Origin: an uncultured Bacteroidales bacterium
Lineage (GTDB): Bacteria > Bacteroidota > Bacteroidia > Bacteroidales > UBA932
Length of the DNA: 64,000 bases
Direction: 5' to 3'
Assembly: GCA_944326325.1 (NCBI GenBank)
Contig: CALVDQ010000001.1
Span: 248,001-312,000 of the forward strand
Shown here: positions 10,086 through 20,400 of the stretch, piece by piece
Layout of the letters: every line of letters begins with the position of its first letter
How positions within the stretch are numbered: the first letter of the stretch is position 1
Translations under genes and position numbers: made by a program
The notes under the pieces: generated by a model
Told to the model about the DNA's origin: nothing
What the model saw: the letters and a program-made list of their open reading frames with translations, nothing else
Databases searched by the model: none

Positions 10086-11726
10086 CTATTTGTACTGTGC
10101 AAATTCGATATCCTTGGTAGCCCTTTCTGCCAGCTTGCTGTCCTTGCTTGCAGCCTCGATATACTTCTTGACGTTGTCGGCATTTCCCTGGCGGGCAGCG
10201 ATGACGGCCTTCAGATATGAGGTCTTAGGGCAATTGCATGTTGCCGCTGCGGAAGCCTTGTCGAGCTGTCCGGTGAGGATGTAGGCGAGGACCTTGTTGC
10301 TGGAGTTCTCTGCAGAAGCAAGCTTGGCTGCAGCGTCGGCATATTTGCCGCTGAGGATGTCAAGGATGGCTGCGTTCTCCTTGGAAGTGGCGTTGCCTGA
10401 TGCAGCGAAGTATTTTGCAGCTGCAGCGTTGTCACCTTCCCTGAGGGCGATTACACCCATGGCATTCTGCCAGTCGGCGTCTTTCTCAGCCTTTGCGAGG
10501 GCTGCCTTTGCGTTGGAAAGGTCATTGGAGTTGATGTATGCTACGCCGAGGTTGTACTGGGCGCGGGCGCTGGCGTACTTCTCGATAGCCTTCTTGTAGA
10601 TTTCCACTTTGGAGGCATTGTCCTTCACTACTGAAGCTGCGCGGAGCAGAGCCTCTTCATCGAGGATGTCGATATTCTCGTCGATGAGGGCCAGGAGCTC
10701 CTCGTTGGTGTAGTTGGTGAATTCGACGTTGGCGATGAACCTTGCGCGGCGGAGTTCAGGAAGGATCTCTTTCTTGAGTGACTGGTAAACTGCAGACATA
10801 TTCTTGATTTCCTTCTCGCGTACTTCAGGGTCGCTGTACATGGAAAGGACGCGGATGATGAGGTCCTTGTCCTCGATGTCGGACTCGGCTACGAGCTCCT
10901 TGAAGCCTTCCCAGTCCTGACCTACGCTCGTGACATTTACCGGAGCCTCGACTTCATGCTTCTTGGTCACCTTGCCGAAAGCCTTTTCAGCTGTCTCGGA
11001 ACGCTTGTCGGAGAGTTTTGCGTTGAGTTCTTCACCGCCGTCCGGTGAGGCGTAAGCCACGATGTCCGTGCTGGTGATGGCCTTGCGCTCGTTGGCTTTG
11101 ATCTCGTCGATGGCTGCCTGGAAGTTCTTGATGGACTCGGAAGACAGCTGGCTGTTCCTTACTACTGAACTGTTGATGGTGTAGAGGATCTGGCCTTCTG
11201 CGGTCTGTTTGATGATTTCCTGGTAGTTGTCAGCCTTGTAGTCGGCCTTGCCGTTCTTGCATACAAGCATATATGTGGCGTTGGCTCCGTCGGCTGCCTT
11301 CTTGGTAGGCATCTCTACGGTCTTGTTCTTGTATTTTACAACCCCGCGGAGTTCGAGATAGCTCTTTTCCATACCGGGAACGTAGTCGAAGCTTACCTTC
11401 TCGGTAGCTGTGGCACCGTCAGAAGGGACTACCTTATAGTTGTCCTTGACATCTTCTCCCTGATATGTGAAAGGTGTCATCTTGGCTTCCCCTCCTTCAT
11501 ATACGATGACCGGAGTAACCTCGAGGATGGCTTTCGGATGGAAGTAGTCAGCCGGATAAGTTACTGTGACAGTGGCGTTGATCTTGTCTGCAACCACTTC
11601 GAGTACTGCCGGGTCGCACTGAACGCTCACGTTTTCTGCCATTTCCGCCATTTTTTCAGGAGAGCTGCAGGCTACTGCGGCCAGTCCCAATACGGCTGAA
11701 GAGAGAATTTTGAAACTTTTTTTCAT
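10086..11726 (-). CDS. TPR-containing lipoprotein with OmpA-like segment
   Basis: The ATG at 11726 is chosen (the frame extends to a TTG at 11735). It opens MKKSFKILSSAVLGLAAVAC, a lipoprotein signal with Cys20. The N-terminal part (about 25-170) is all-beta. Residues about 200-340 include a stretch like the OmpA peptidoglycan-associated fold (TDIVAYASPDGGEELNAKLSDKRSETA). The C-terminal 200 residues are alanine-rich TPR-like helices (ARAQYNLGVAYINSNDLSNA and similar). Proteins of this kind are periplasmic lipoproteins at the cell envelope in Bacteroidota; their exact role is not established. The gene stands alone between its own promoter (11780-11787) and terminator. Confidence 0.78.
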   Translation of the reverse strand: MKKSFKILSSAVLGLAAVACSSPEKMAEMAENVSVQCDPAVLEVVADKINATVTVTYPADYFHPKAILEVTPVIVYEGGEAKMTPFTYQGEDVKDNYKVVPSDGATATEKVSFDYVPGMEKSYLELRGVVKYKNKTVEMPTKKAADGANATYMLVCKNGKADYKADNYQEIIKQTAEGQILYTINSSVVRNSQLSSESIKNFQAAIDEIKANERKAITSTDIVAYASPDGGEELNAKLSDKRSETAEKAFGKVTKKHEVEAPVNVTSVGQDWEGFKELVAESDIEDKDLIIRVLSMYSDPEVREKEIKNMSAVYQSLKKEILPELRRARFIANVEFTNYTNEELLALIDENIDILDEEALLRAASVVKDNASKVEIYKKAIEKYASARAQYNLGVAYINSNDLSNAKAALAKAEKDADWQNAMGVIALREGDNAAAAKYFAASGNATSKENAAILDILSGKYADAAAKLASAENSSNKVLAYILTGQLDKASAAATCNCPKTSYLKAVIAARQGNADNVKKYIEAASKDSKLAERATKDIEFAQYK

Positions 11727-11779
11727 TGTGTTCAATATTTAATGGTTTGTTTTGCCGATTGAATCGAGCATATTTTTGA

Positions 11780-11787
11780 CAAATATA
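11780..11787 (-). promoter_or_regulatory. Bacteroidota -7 element for the TPR lipoprotein gene
   Basis: The minus strand reads TATATTTG, an exact match to the Bacteroidota -7 consensus TAnnTTTG. It lies about 54 bases before the ATG at 11726, giving a leader of roughly 45 bases. No clear -33 TTG element is seen at the normal distance. Confidence 0.6.
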
Positions 11788-11877
11788 ACAAATAATCCAT
11801 AATAGTTCCGAGATTTGCCGAAAAAAAATCTTTCCGATAAAAATGACCGGTACCACTCGGAAATCCGCGGGTTTTAG

Positions 11878-11885
11878 TACCTTTG
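11878..11885 (+). promoter_or_regulatory. Bacteroidota -7 element for the sigma-54 regulator operon
   Basis: TACCTTTG matches TAnnTTTG and ends only six bases before the ATG at 11892. Transcription would therefore start almost on the start codon. It is divergent from the promoter at 11780-11787. No convincing -33 element is visible. Confidence 0.55.
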
Positions 11886-11891
11886 TAAACT

Positions 11892-13181
11892 ATGACGACA
11901 CAGGAGTTACAGATTTTAAAGAACAAATTCGACATAATCGGCAATGACCCGGCCTTGAACAGGGCCCTTGAAATCGCCGTGGCGGTAGCCCCGACGGACC
12001 TCACCGTACTTATCAGCGGGGAGAGCGGTGTCGGAAAGGAGAACATACCCAAGATAATCCACCAGTTCAGCCTGCGCCGTACCGGCAAATACTTCGCCAT
12101 CAACTGCGGGGCCATTCCTGAAGGTACCATAGACTCGGAGCTTTTCGGGCACGAGAAGGGGGCTTTCACCGGGGCCAACGAGATGAGACGGGGATATTTC
12201 GAGGAGGCCGACGGAGGAACCCTCTTTCTCGACGAGATAGGGGAGCTTCCCCTTCCGTCCCAGGCCAAGTTGTTGAGGGTGCTCCAGTCCGGGGAATTCA
12301 TCCGGGTGGGGTCGTCAAAGGTACTTAAGACCGATGTGAGGGTAGTGGCCGCCACGAATGTGAACCTGCAGTACGCCGTTTCGAGGGGAAAGTTCCGCGA
12401 GGACCTTTATTACAGGCTCAATGCGGTCCCTGTACTGATGCCGGCCCTGCGTGAGAGAAAAGACGATATCTATCTGTTGTTCAGAAAGTTCGCAGCTGAT
12501 TTCGCTGCGAAATACAACATGGTGAAAATTTCCTTGACCGAAGATGCCGTGATCCGTCTGAAGAGCTACCGGTGGCCGGGGAATATACGGCAGCTCAAGA
12601 ATATAGCGGAGACAGTCTCTGCCATAGAGTCCGTGAAGTCCAGGCCGGGTAGCGAGAAGCGGGAGATCAATGCCGCCACATTGGAAAAATATATCCCCAA
12701 GGACGATCCGAACCTGCTTCCGGTAAAGGCGGAACTGCAGGATGACGCATTTTCCGCTTCCGAGAAAGAGATGCTGGTGAGGACCATATACCAGCTCCGG
12801 CAGGATGTGGACTATCTGAAGTCCATTGTTGCCGGGAATGAACGCCCGGTTGCGGCCGAAATGCCTCTGATAGGGAATCCCGGCGGCCGGAGCAATGTTC
12901 CGTCCGGTATGTCCGGACCGGGCCCGGTGTCTCCGGACAGCGTAACCGGAAATATCTATTCCCGTTCCGAAGAGCCTGACGAGCAGCAGGCTGGGGTGGT
13001 GACCAACGACAGCGGACCGGACGATCAGGCGGCTTCAGGGAATCTCTCGATAGAGAGGACCGAACTCGAGCTGATAAGACGGGCCCTGGACAAATACCAC
13101 GGGAACCGCAAGCTTGCCGCCGAGGAACTCGGCATTTCCGAGAGGACGCTGTACAGGAAGCTTAAATCCCTGGAGAAATAG
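11892..13181 (+). CDS. Sigma-54-dependent transcriptional activator without receiver domain
   Basis: The AAA+ domain begins almost at the N-terminus: Walker A GESGVGKE (residues 43-50), the sigma-54 contact loop GAFTGA (90-95), Walker B GGTLFLDEIGEL (about 108-119) and the VVAATN sensor region. About 110 residues of poorly conserved linker follow, then a Fis-type helix-turn-helix (about 385-425: GNRKLAAEELGISERTLYRKL). No N-terminal sensing or receiver domain is present. It should activate RpoN-dependent promoters. The order activator, lptE, TPR protein, secG is a recurrent Bacteroidota arrangement. No -24/-12 promoter was recognised in the window, so its targets are unknown. Confidence 0.9.
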   Translation: MTTQELQILKNKFDIIGNDPALNRALEIAVAVAPTDLTVLISGESGVGKENIPKIIHQFSLRRTGKYFAINCGAIPEGTIDSELFGHEKGAFTGANEMRRGYFEEADGGTLFLDEIGELPLPSQAKLLRVLQSGEFIRVGSSKVLKTDVRVVAATNVNLQYAVSRGKFREDLYYRLNAVPVLMPALRERKDDIYLLFRKFAADFAAKYNMVKISLTEDAVIRLKSYRWPGNIRQLKNIAETVSAIESVKSRPGSEKREINAATLEKYIPKDDPNLLPVKAELQDDAFSASEKEMLVRTIYQLRQDVDYLKSIVAGNERPVAAEMPLIGNPGGRSNVPSGMSGPGPVSPDSVTGNIYSRSEEPDEQQAGVVTNDSGPDDQAASGNLSIERTELELIRRALDKYHGNRKLAAEELGISERTLYRKLKSLEK

Positions 13182-13217
13182 ACCTGTCTGCATGAAAACA
13201 CTTATTGATGGAATAAT

Positions 13218-13736
13218 ATGAAGAGAGCAATATCAGTCATACTGTTTGTCGTGTCGCTTGCGGCAGTGGCCTTTATTGTGCGCTCCTGCGGCATATATTC
13301 ATTTTCAGGAACTTCTATTCAGCCTGACGTATACACGGTGAACATCCATTACTTCGAGTACAAGGCCCTGAGGGTCAACCCGACCCTGAGCAACGACCTT
13401 ACCGAGGCCCTGAAAGACCAGTTCCGCCGTCTTACGAGGCTTGAGCAGGTGGATGAGAACGGGGATTTGGACATTGTCGGGGAAATCATCGGATACGATG
13501 TAAAGGCCATGGGTATAACGGCCAACGAGACCGCTTCCCAGAACCGTCTCACCGTGAACGTGAAAATATATTTTACAAACAACAAATATCCGGAGGATAA
13601 TCTCGAGCAGTCCTTCTCGGCTTACGCCGATTTTGATGCCACACAGTCCCTCGATGCTGTGGAGTCATCTATCTGTGAGGAGATTATCGACAAGCTGGTC
13701 GAGGATATTTTCAACGCGACGGTGGCCCAGTGGTAG
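13218..13736 (+). CDS. lptE: LptE family lipoprotein (LPS assembly)
   Basis: The N-terminal membrane segment ends in RSCGIYSF, with lipid Cys24. The CGIYSFSGTSI opening is typical of Bacteroidota LptE-like proteins, and the 172-aa length fits. LptE plugs the LptD barrel in the outer membrane and helps place lipopolysaccharide on the surface. The gene follows the sigma-54 activator by 36 bases and precedes the TPR gene by three bases, so these are co-transcribed. Assignment rests on the N-terminal motif, size and conserved neighbourhood. Confidence 0.85.
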   Translation: MKRAISVILFVVSLAAVAFIVRSCGIYSFSGTSIQPDVYTVNIHYFEYKALRVNPTLSNDLTEALKDQFRRLTRLEQVDENGDLDIVGEIIGYDVKAMGITANETASQNRLTVNVKIYFTNNKYPEDNLEQSFSAYADFDATQSLDAVESSICEEIIDKLVEDIFNATVAQW

Positions 13737-13739
13737 CTT

Positions 13740-14339
13740 ATGGAAGGTTATATTGATCTCAAGACCCTGACTCTCGACGAACTTGTCGGCGTGGTCAACC
13801 TGTATCCGTGGTTCGGGAACGCCAGAAAGGAACTGTGCTCCAGGCTTGCCGATATGGGGGACGGGGAAACGGCCTTTGCCGCCATCGCCGAAGCTTCCAT
13901 GTATGTATCCTCCAGGAAGGCGCTTGCCGACATGATGAGGAGCCGGGAGAAAAAGGACTGCTCGGACAAGGATATAGACAACATATTGAAAAGGTATATT
14001 GCAGGAGATGCCGGGAAGTCCGGAGCCGGGGACAAGTCCGGAAGGAAGGTGCTTGTCGTGGGCGGGGACTATTTCTCGCAGGAGCAGTACGATCGGATAA
14101 AACAGTCGGACGGGACGGTCTTCCCGAAGTTATCCCTCAAGGTTTCCGGAAACGAAGGGCCGGCGGGCGGTCCTGATGACGGCTTTCCGGAATTCTATAC
14201 CGAGACACTTGCGCAAATCTATGCCGAGCAGGGTTATCCGGAGCAGGCAAAGAAGATATATTCAAAACTAATTTTGGCATATCCGGAAAAAAATGCTTAC
14301 TTTGCAGCCCTTATTCAGAAACTTGAACAGGAAAATTAA
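13740..14339 (+). CDS. TPR-like protein of the lptE-secG locus
   Basis: A 199-aa protein with no signal peptide, so probably cytoplasmic or peripheral. The C-terminus carries a TPR-like helix pair (FPEFYTETLAQIYAEQGYPEQAKKIYSKLI...). The middle is a charged, low-complexity linker. The start follows the lptE stop by three bases. The gene is usually found between lptE and secG in this phylum; its function is not known to me. Confidence 0.75.
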   Translation: MEGYIDLKTLTLDELVGVVNLYPWFGNARKELCSRLADMGDGETAFAAIAEASMYVSSRKALADMMRSREKKDCSDKDIDNILKRYIAGDAGKSGAGDKSGRKVLVVGGDYFSQEQYDRIKQSDGTVFPKLSLKVSGNEGPAGGPDDGFPEFYTETLAQIYAEQGYPEQAKKIYSKLILAYPEKNAYFAALIQKLEQEN

Positions 14340-14354
14340 AATTTCAGGATAATT

Positions 14355-14735
14355 ATGAATGTAGTTTTTACGATTCTGGCAGTGCTCGTGATACTTGCAA
14401 GTATATTCCTTACTATTGTCGTTCTGCTTCAGAACAGCAAGGGAGGCGGCCTCGCCAGCAATTTTGCTGCAGGAAACCAGACTTTCGGTGTCCGTCAGAC
14501 CGCTGATATCCTTGAAAAGGTGACATGGGGTCTCGTGGCTTTCGTATTTGTCGTGGCCATAGCCTCTTCTTTCGTTACCGGTGGCAATGTCAAGGGTGGC
14601 GGAATGGACGTTACCGACCAGGTAGAGCGCTCCATCGAGGAGAGCCGTCCTCAGTTCCCGCCTGTACAGCCTCAGGGTGCTCCTTCGCAGGAGGCTCCGG
14701 CACAGGAAGCTCCGGCTGCAGAGAACGCAGAGTAG
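14355..14735 (+). CDS. secG: Preprotein translocase subunit SecG
   Basis: Two membrane segments (about residues 3-24 and 54-75) flank the characteristic SecG loop LLQNSKGGGLASNFAAGNQ and FGVRQTADILEKVTW. SecG is the small inner-membrane subunit of SecYEG and assists SecA-driven export. The C-terminal tail is rich in Pro, Gln, Ala and Glu (QFPPVQPQGAPSQEAP...), as in many Bacteroidota SecG proteins. It is 15 bases downstream of the TPR gene and is the last gene of this operon before a structured intergenic region. Confidence 0.93.
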   Translation: MNVVFTILAVLVILASIFLTIVVLLQNSKGGGLASNFAAGNQTFGVRQTADILEKVTWGLVAFVFVVAIASSFVTGGNVKGGGMDVTDQVERSIEESRPQFPPVQPQGAPSQEAPAQEAPAAENAE

Positions 14736-14778
14736 GACAGCAGAAAAATATATTCTCTTCTTTACAGGAGAATTCCGT

Positions 14779-14832
14779 ATATTCCGTCCACCGGATTATG
14801 ACAAAATGTCAGTCTTCCGGCGGATGGAATAT
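14779..14832 (+). other. Nested stem-loop between secG and clpB
   Basis: ATATTCCGTCCACCGG (14779-14794) pairs with CCGGCGGATGGAATAT (14817-14832), 14 of 16 positions Watson-Crick. Inside the loop a second perfect hairpin, TGACA-AAA-TGTCA (14799-14811), is nested. It has no T-run, so it is not a plain terminator; the terminator follows at 14847. It could be a processed 3' UTR structure or a small RNA. Confidence 0.45.
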
Positions 14833-14846
14833 ATTTTGACTGTATG

Positions 14847-14882
14847 CAGCCGTCGGCTCACCGGAGCCGGCGACTGTTTTTT
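14847..14882 (+). terminator. Terminator after secG
   Basis: CAGCCGTCGGCTC and GAGCCGGCGACTG form a 13-bp imperfect stem followed by TTTTTT. It closes the sigma-54 activator-secG operon and lies about 80 bases before the clpB start. Confidence 0.8.
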
Positions 14883-14960
14883 ATAAGTGTCCGGTGAATC
14901 TCCGGCGTCAAGGCCGGATAAGTCCGCCGGGCCGTATGCTTGAAAAGGAGGAGAAAATAT

Positions 14961-17105
14961 ATGGAAAACAATAAACTTGAATATCTTGAAAAGTTCGCCG
15001 TCAATCTGAACGAAAAGGCGGCGCAGGGCAAGCTGGACCCGGTCATCGGCAGGGATGAGGAGATCCGGCGTGTCCTCCAGATCCTGAGCAGGAGGACGAA
15101 GAACAATCCTATCCTGGTCGGGGAGCCGGGAGTCGGGAAAACCGCTATTTCGGAAGGTATCGCGCAGAACATCGTGAACGGCAACGTTCCTGAGAACCTC
15201 AAGACAAAGAAGATCTATTCTCTGGACCTGGGGGCACTGATTGCCGGTGCAAAATACCAGGGAGAGTTCGAGGAAAGGCTGAAAGGCGTGGTAAAGGAGG
15301 TTGTCGACAGCAACGGGGAGATTATCCTGTTCATAGATGAGATACATACCCTTGTGGGTGCAGGACGGTCTTCCGGAGCGATGGATGCCTCGAACATCCT
15401 TAAACCGGCCCTTGCAAGGGGTGAACTTAGGACTATCGGTTCGACGACCCTTGACGAGTACCAGAAGTATTTCGAGTCCGACAAGGCTCTCGAGAGACGT
15501 TTCCAGATGGTGATGGTGGATGAGCCTACCCCGGCGGAATCCATCTCTATCCTCAGGGGTCTGAAAGAGAAATACGAGAACCATCACAAGGTAAGGATTG
15601 AGGATGACGCCCTTATCGCGGCCGTGGAACTTTCACACAGGTACATTACGAACAGGTTCCTGCCGGACAAGGCCATAGACCTGGTCGATGAGGCGGCGTC
15701 CAAACTGAGGCTTGAGATGAATTCCGTGCCGGAGCCGATAGACACCCTGAACAGCCGTATACGTCAGCTTGAGATCGAAAAGGCCGCCATAAAGAGGGAG
15801 GGCGTGTCCCTGAAGATGGACAAGATACAGGAGGAGCTTGCGTCCCTGAACGAACAGAGGAATGTGCTGATGAAGAAGTGGGACGAGGAAAAGGCTATCC
15901 TTTCCGGCCTGCAGACGGCAAGGCAGCAGGTCGAGGATTACAAGATACAGGCACAGAATGCCGAGCGTGCCGGCGACTACGGGAAGGTTGCCGAGATCCG
16001 TTACGGCAAGATGGCCGAGGCGAAAAAGAAAATCGACGAGCTCACGGCAAGGCAGGCGTCCATCAAGGACCCTATCATAACCGAGGCCGTGACGCCGGAG
16101 GATATAGCCGAGGTCGTGGCAAAATGGACCGGCATACCTGTCAAGAGGATGCTCGAGAGCGAGAAGGAAAAACTGTTGAGGATGGAGAGCGAGCTGCACA
16201 AGAGAGTGGTCGGACAGGACCAGGCAATCGCGGCTGTGGCGGATGCGGTCCGCAGGAGCCGGGCTGGTCTGCAGAACGAGAAAAGACCTATCGGTTCTTT
16301 CCTTTTCCTCGGTACTACCGGAGTAGGAAAGACGGAGCTGGCAAAGGCGCTTGCGGAGTTCCTGTTCAACGACGAGAACATGATGACGCGTATCGATATG
16401 AGTGAATACCAGGAGCGTCATTCCGTGAGCCGGCTGGTCGGTGCGCCTCCGGGATACGTGGGATATGACGAGGGCGGCCAGCTGACCGAGGCTGTCAGGA
16501 GGAAACCTTATTCCGTGATTCTTCTCGACGAGATAGAGAAGGCCCATCCGGATGTGTTCAATATCCTCCTGCAGGTGCTTGACGACGGGCGTCTGACGGA
16601 CAACAAGGGCCGGACCGTGGACTTCAAGAACACTATCCTGATAATGACTTCAAATGCCGGAGCCGAGATAATCCAGGGCTATATGGACAGGCTCACGGAC
16701 GATGTCAGTCCGGAAAGGAGGTCGGAGCTTCTCGGACAGTGCCGGAAAGAGGTCATCGATGTCCTGAAGAGTACTGTAAGGCCGGAATTCCTGAACAGGA
16801 TAGACGAGATCATCATGTTCGAGCCTCTGACCAGGAAGGATATCCGCGAAATCCTGCATCTGCAGATGGAGGATCTCAAGGAAAAACTGGCCGGGAACGG
16901 TGTCAGCATCTCTTTCACCAAGGCTTTCGAGGACTACATGACCGACAAGGGCTACGACCCTGCCTACGGCGCAAGGCCTATCAAGAGGCTGATGCAGCGT
17001 GAGCTCGTGAACCTCATAGCCAAGGCCATCCTTGACGGCAGCGTCCACAGGGAGTCCGAAATCACGGTAGATGTCGTGGACGGGGAGATAAGGATACGGC
17101 AGTGA
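14961..17105 (+). CDS. clpB: ClpB-type disaggregase lacking the N-terminal domain
   Basis: The ATG at 14961 is preferred because AAAGGAGG (14944-14951) sits nine bases upstream; the frame could also open at a TTG at 14940. The 714-aa product starts directly at the first AAA+ module: Walker A GEPGVGKT, Walker B ILFIDEIH, then a ClpB middle coiled-coil region (about residues 300-400), then the second AAA+ module with [19 protein letters not shown] and pore loop GYVGYDEGG. Full-length ClpB is about 860 aa with a roughly 150-aa Clp_N domain, which is missing here and is not encoded upstream. With DnaK, ClpB rescues aggregated proteins. A start inside the gene is known to yield a short ClpB in Escherichia coli; here only the short form seems to exist. 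Confidence 0.9.
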   Translation: MENNKLEYLEKFAVNLNEKAAQGKLDPVIGRDEEIRRVLQILSRRTKNNPILVGEPGVGKTAISEGIAQNIVNGNVPENLKTKKIYSLDLGALIAGAKYQGEFEERLKGVVKEVVDSNGEIILFIDEIHTLVGAGRSSGAMDASNILKPALARGELRTIGSTTLDEYQKYFESDKALERRFQMVMVDEPTPAESISILRGLKEKYENHHKVRIEDDALIAAVELSHRYITNRFLPDKAIDLVDEAASKLRLEMNSVPEPIDTLNSRIRQLEIEKAAIKREGVSLKMDKIQEELASLNEQRNVLMKKWDEEKAILSGLQTARQQVEDYKIQAQNAERAGDYGKVAEIRYGKMAEAKKKIDELTARQASIKDPIITEAVTPEDIAEVVAKWTGIPVKRMLESEKEKLLRMESELHKRVVGQDQAIAAVADAVRRSRAGLQNEKRPIGSFLFLGTTGVGKTELAKALAEFLFNDENMMTRIDMSEYQERHSVSRLVGAPPGYVGYDEGGQLTEAVRRKPYSVILLDEIEKAHPDVFNILLQVLDDGRLTDNKGRTVDFKNTILIMTSNAGAEIIQGYMDRLTDDVSPERRSELLGQCRKEVIDVLKSTVRPEFLNRIDEIIMFEPLTRKDIREILHLQMEDLKEKLAGNGVSISFTKAFEDYMTDKGYDPAYGARPIKRLMQRELVNLIAKAILDGSVHRESEITVDVVDGEIRIRQ

Positions 17106-17134
17106 CCGGAGACGGCTGGCTGGCGGCAGAAAGG

Positions 17135-17165
17135 CAGGTACCCTGTTCGGGTACCTGTTTTTTTT
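17135..17165 (+). terminator. Terminator after clpB
   Basis: CAGGTACCC and GGGTACCTG form a perfect 9-bp stem with a TGTTC loop, followed by eight T. It lies 30 bases after the clpB stop. Confidence 0.9.
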
Positions 17166-17406
17166 CACTCTGAGGGTCAAGGACGAGGTACGGAACCGGA
17201 ATCCGACTGCTCCCTGATTCTTGTCTTGATGGTGCCCATCATTTTTGGGTTTTCCAGACAAATATGACCTTGGAATCCTGCCCGTTGATTTATCTGGAAA
17301 AAAGTTTTAAATTAGCAAGATATTCGAGGTCTGGTAACCTTGAAGCCGACCCGGAGTGCCCGGGACTATACCACATTGACACATACATGATGACGTTGAG
17401 GGAGGA
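17166..17406 (+). other. Intergenic region upstream of the HTCS gene
   Basis: No gene is seen in the roughly 300 bases between clpB and the HTCS regulator. After the clpB terminator the sequence is mixed, with an AT-rich patch at about 17295-17325. I find no exact TAnnTTTG on the plus strand. GGGAGG at 17400-17405 is a strong ribosome binding site directly before the regulator. Confidence 0.5.
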
Positions 17407-20400
17407 ATGATGAAACATTTTTGGATCGTATCGCTGATAGCTGCCTGCTGGCTGTGCCCGAGGCAGGCCTTTTCCATGACCGGCAAGAATTCCGCCATCC
17501 ATTTCACACGGATATCCATAGAATCCGGCCTCTCCCAAAGTACCATATTTTCTATTGCCCAGGACAGGACCGGAAATATCTGGTTTGCCACCTACGACGG
17601 GGTGAACAAGTACGACGGTTACGAATTTACCGTGTACCAGCATATCATGAATGACACGACAAGTCTGGCGGATGACATTTCCAGGACATTGTGCTCCGAC
17701 CTTGCCGGAAGAATATGGGTCGGTACGGCATCCGGTCTGTCACTTTATGACGAGGACCTGGACATATTCCGGAACTATTACTACAAAGATACGCCCCAGC
17801 AGGTCAATGTCATTTTCCCTCTTTCTGAAAACAATCTTCTTGTGGCACTTGACGACAGGATGTCCGTTTTTGACATAGGGAAAGGAGATTTCAGGGACGA
17901 TATCCTTCCTGTTTCGATGATGCCTTTGAAAGCCAGGACTATAGCTTCCGGAGACGGAAAGATATTCATAGGCACTTTTTCCGGGGAGGTATATGTCTAC
18001 GAGGCTGAGGCGAATATGGTCTACCCTCTCGAAATATTCAACGGGGGAGGGTGCAGCATACAGGCAATCCTGCTTGAAAACGACAGGAACCTTTATATCG
18101 GTACGGAAGGAGCCGGGCTGTTCAAGGCAGACCTTGTGTCCGGGACCGTCAGACAGTACAGGCATTCGGATTCGGGGCTGAGTTCTGACTATGTGAGAGC
18201 CCTTGCCATAGACTCTTCCAACAAGTTATGGATAGGGACTTTCAACAACCTCTGCATCTATGACGGGTGGAAAGACAGCTTTACGGTCTACAGTTCCCGT
18301 CCGGATGATCCTGAAAGCCTGTCACAGCAGTCGGTAAGGTGCATATTCAAGGATTCGCAGGGCGGGATGTGGCTCGGGACATATTTCGGAGGGGCGAACT
18401 ATTATCATCCTCTCAAGATGAGGTTCAGGAATATCCGTCATGTCCCTTATTCCAATTCCTTGAGCGGCAATGTGGTGAGCTGCATTGTCGAAGACCGGGA
18501 CGGTACTCTGTGGATAGGTACGAATGACGGCGGGGTAAACCACTATGACCCGGAGCAGGAAACGTTCACGTATTATCTTGAAGGAAACCGCAGGGACGGA
18601 GTGGAGGCTAACGATATCAAAGCCATCCATATAGACAATGCCCGCGGAAAAGTGTTCATCGGGGCTCATGCCGGAGGCCTTCATGTCCTGGACAGGAAGA
18701 CCGGCCGTATCGGACTCTATATTCCGGACCGTTCGCGGTCTGCTTCATCCGATGTGTATGCGATCTTGCCTCGGGACAGCAGTTCTCTCTATGTGGGAAC
18801 CCTCGGCGGACTGTACACATTTGACATAGCGTCCGGCAGCTTTTCCCTCATGGAGAAAAATGCTCCCGGGGACAGCCGGCTGCCGGTCAGTATCAAGACA
18901 ATGTACAAGGATTCACGCGGCCGGATATGGATCGGTGGCGAAGATGATCTTGAAATATACGATTCGTCATCAGGCGGCATAGGGCGGTGCCTTTCATCGG
19001 AAATGAATATAGCTGATATCCAGGACGTACAGGATTTCCACGAATCGGAAAAAGGTACGATCTGGATAGCATCCCGGTCGGGACTTTACGGTTTTGACGA
19101 AATGCGGGACTCCACGATACATCTCACCGTGGCTGACGGATTGCCGAACAATGTCATTTACGGTATAGAGGAGGATTCCCAGGGACGTCTCTGGCTCAGT
19201 TCGAACAAGGGCCTTACGAGTTTCGATCCGGCAAGCGGCAAGATAAAGAACTATTCGTCATCGGACGGTCTCCAGAGCGACCAGTTCAACACGTATTCCC
19301 ATTGCCGGACATCGGACGGGAGGATGTATTTCGGAGGTATAAACGGAATCTCGACCTTTGTCCCTGAATCTCTCGATGACAATCCTTATTCGCCTGCACC
19401 GGTCATCTCGCAGCTCATGCTGTACAATCATCCGGTGAAGCCTGGAGACGATACAGGGATCCTTTCAAGGAACATTTCCAAGACAAAGGAAATAGTCCTG
19501 AAGCACAACCAGCGGTCCTTCACGCTTGATTTCGTTGTGTCGAACTATGTTTCCGGGCAGCACAATTCTTTCGCCTACAAGCTTCAGGGCTTCGATAAGG
19601 AGTGGTATTATCCTGAGAGGGGGAACCGTTCGGTATCTTATTCGAACCTGCCGCCGGGACGATATACGTTTATTGTCAAGTCCGCCAACAGCGACGGTCT
19701 GTGGAATGACAATCCTGCCAGTCTCGACATCGTTGTCAGGCCGGTATGGTACGCAAGCTGGTGGGCCAGGATTGTCCTGGTGCTCGTTGTTTCCGGACTG
19801 ATATGGTTTGTCGCCCATTTTATCTGGGAACGCAAGTCCATGGCGGCCAGGATGGAGATGGAGAGGAAGGAGCAGGAAGCCAGGGATGAGGTGAACCAGA
19901 TGAAGATGCGTTTCTTCATCAATATCTCGCACGAACTCCGTACTCCGCTGACATTGATAGTAGCTCCGCTGCAGGAAATGATTTCCAAGGCATCGGACAG
20001 ATGGATGAGGACCCAGCTCAAGTTCATCGAGAGGAATACGAACAGGATTCTCCACCTTGTGAACCAGCTGATGGACTACAGAAGGGCGGAACAGGGTGTC
20101 TTTAAGCTGAAAGTTTCCAAGGAAGACGCCTATTATCTTGTATCCGAGAACTTTTCGTTCTACGAGAAACTCGCCCAGCACAAAGGGCTTGAATATAATT
20201 TCATATCTGATGTCGAGGGGCAGGAGTTCCTTGTCGACAAGAAATACATTGACCTTATTGTAAACAACCTGATTTCCAATGCTTTCAAATATACGGAGAA
20301 GGGTGCTGTGACGGTACGTCTGTTCGAGAAGGACGGCAATCTGGTCTTCCAGGTCAGCGATACGGGGATAGGCATAGCCCTGGACAAGCAGAGCAAGATT

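Noticed and set aside
15633..16547. 304-codon minus-strand frame inside clpB
   Set aside because: Shadow of the clpB reading frame; low-complexity translation rich in Arg, His and Leu.
11892..17406. Sigma-54 (-24/-12) promoter for the activator's target
   Set aside because: No TGGCAC-N5-TTGC-like sequence was found in intergenic DNA; the TGGCAC strings I saw were inside genes.
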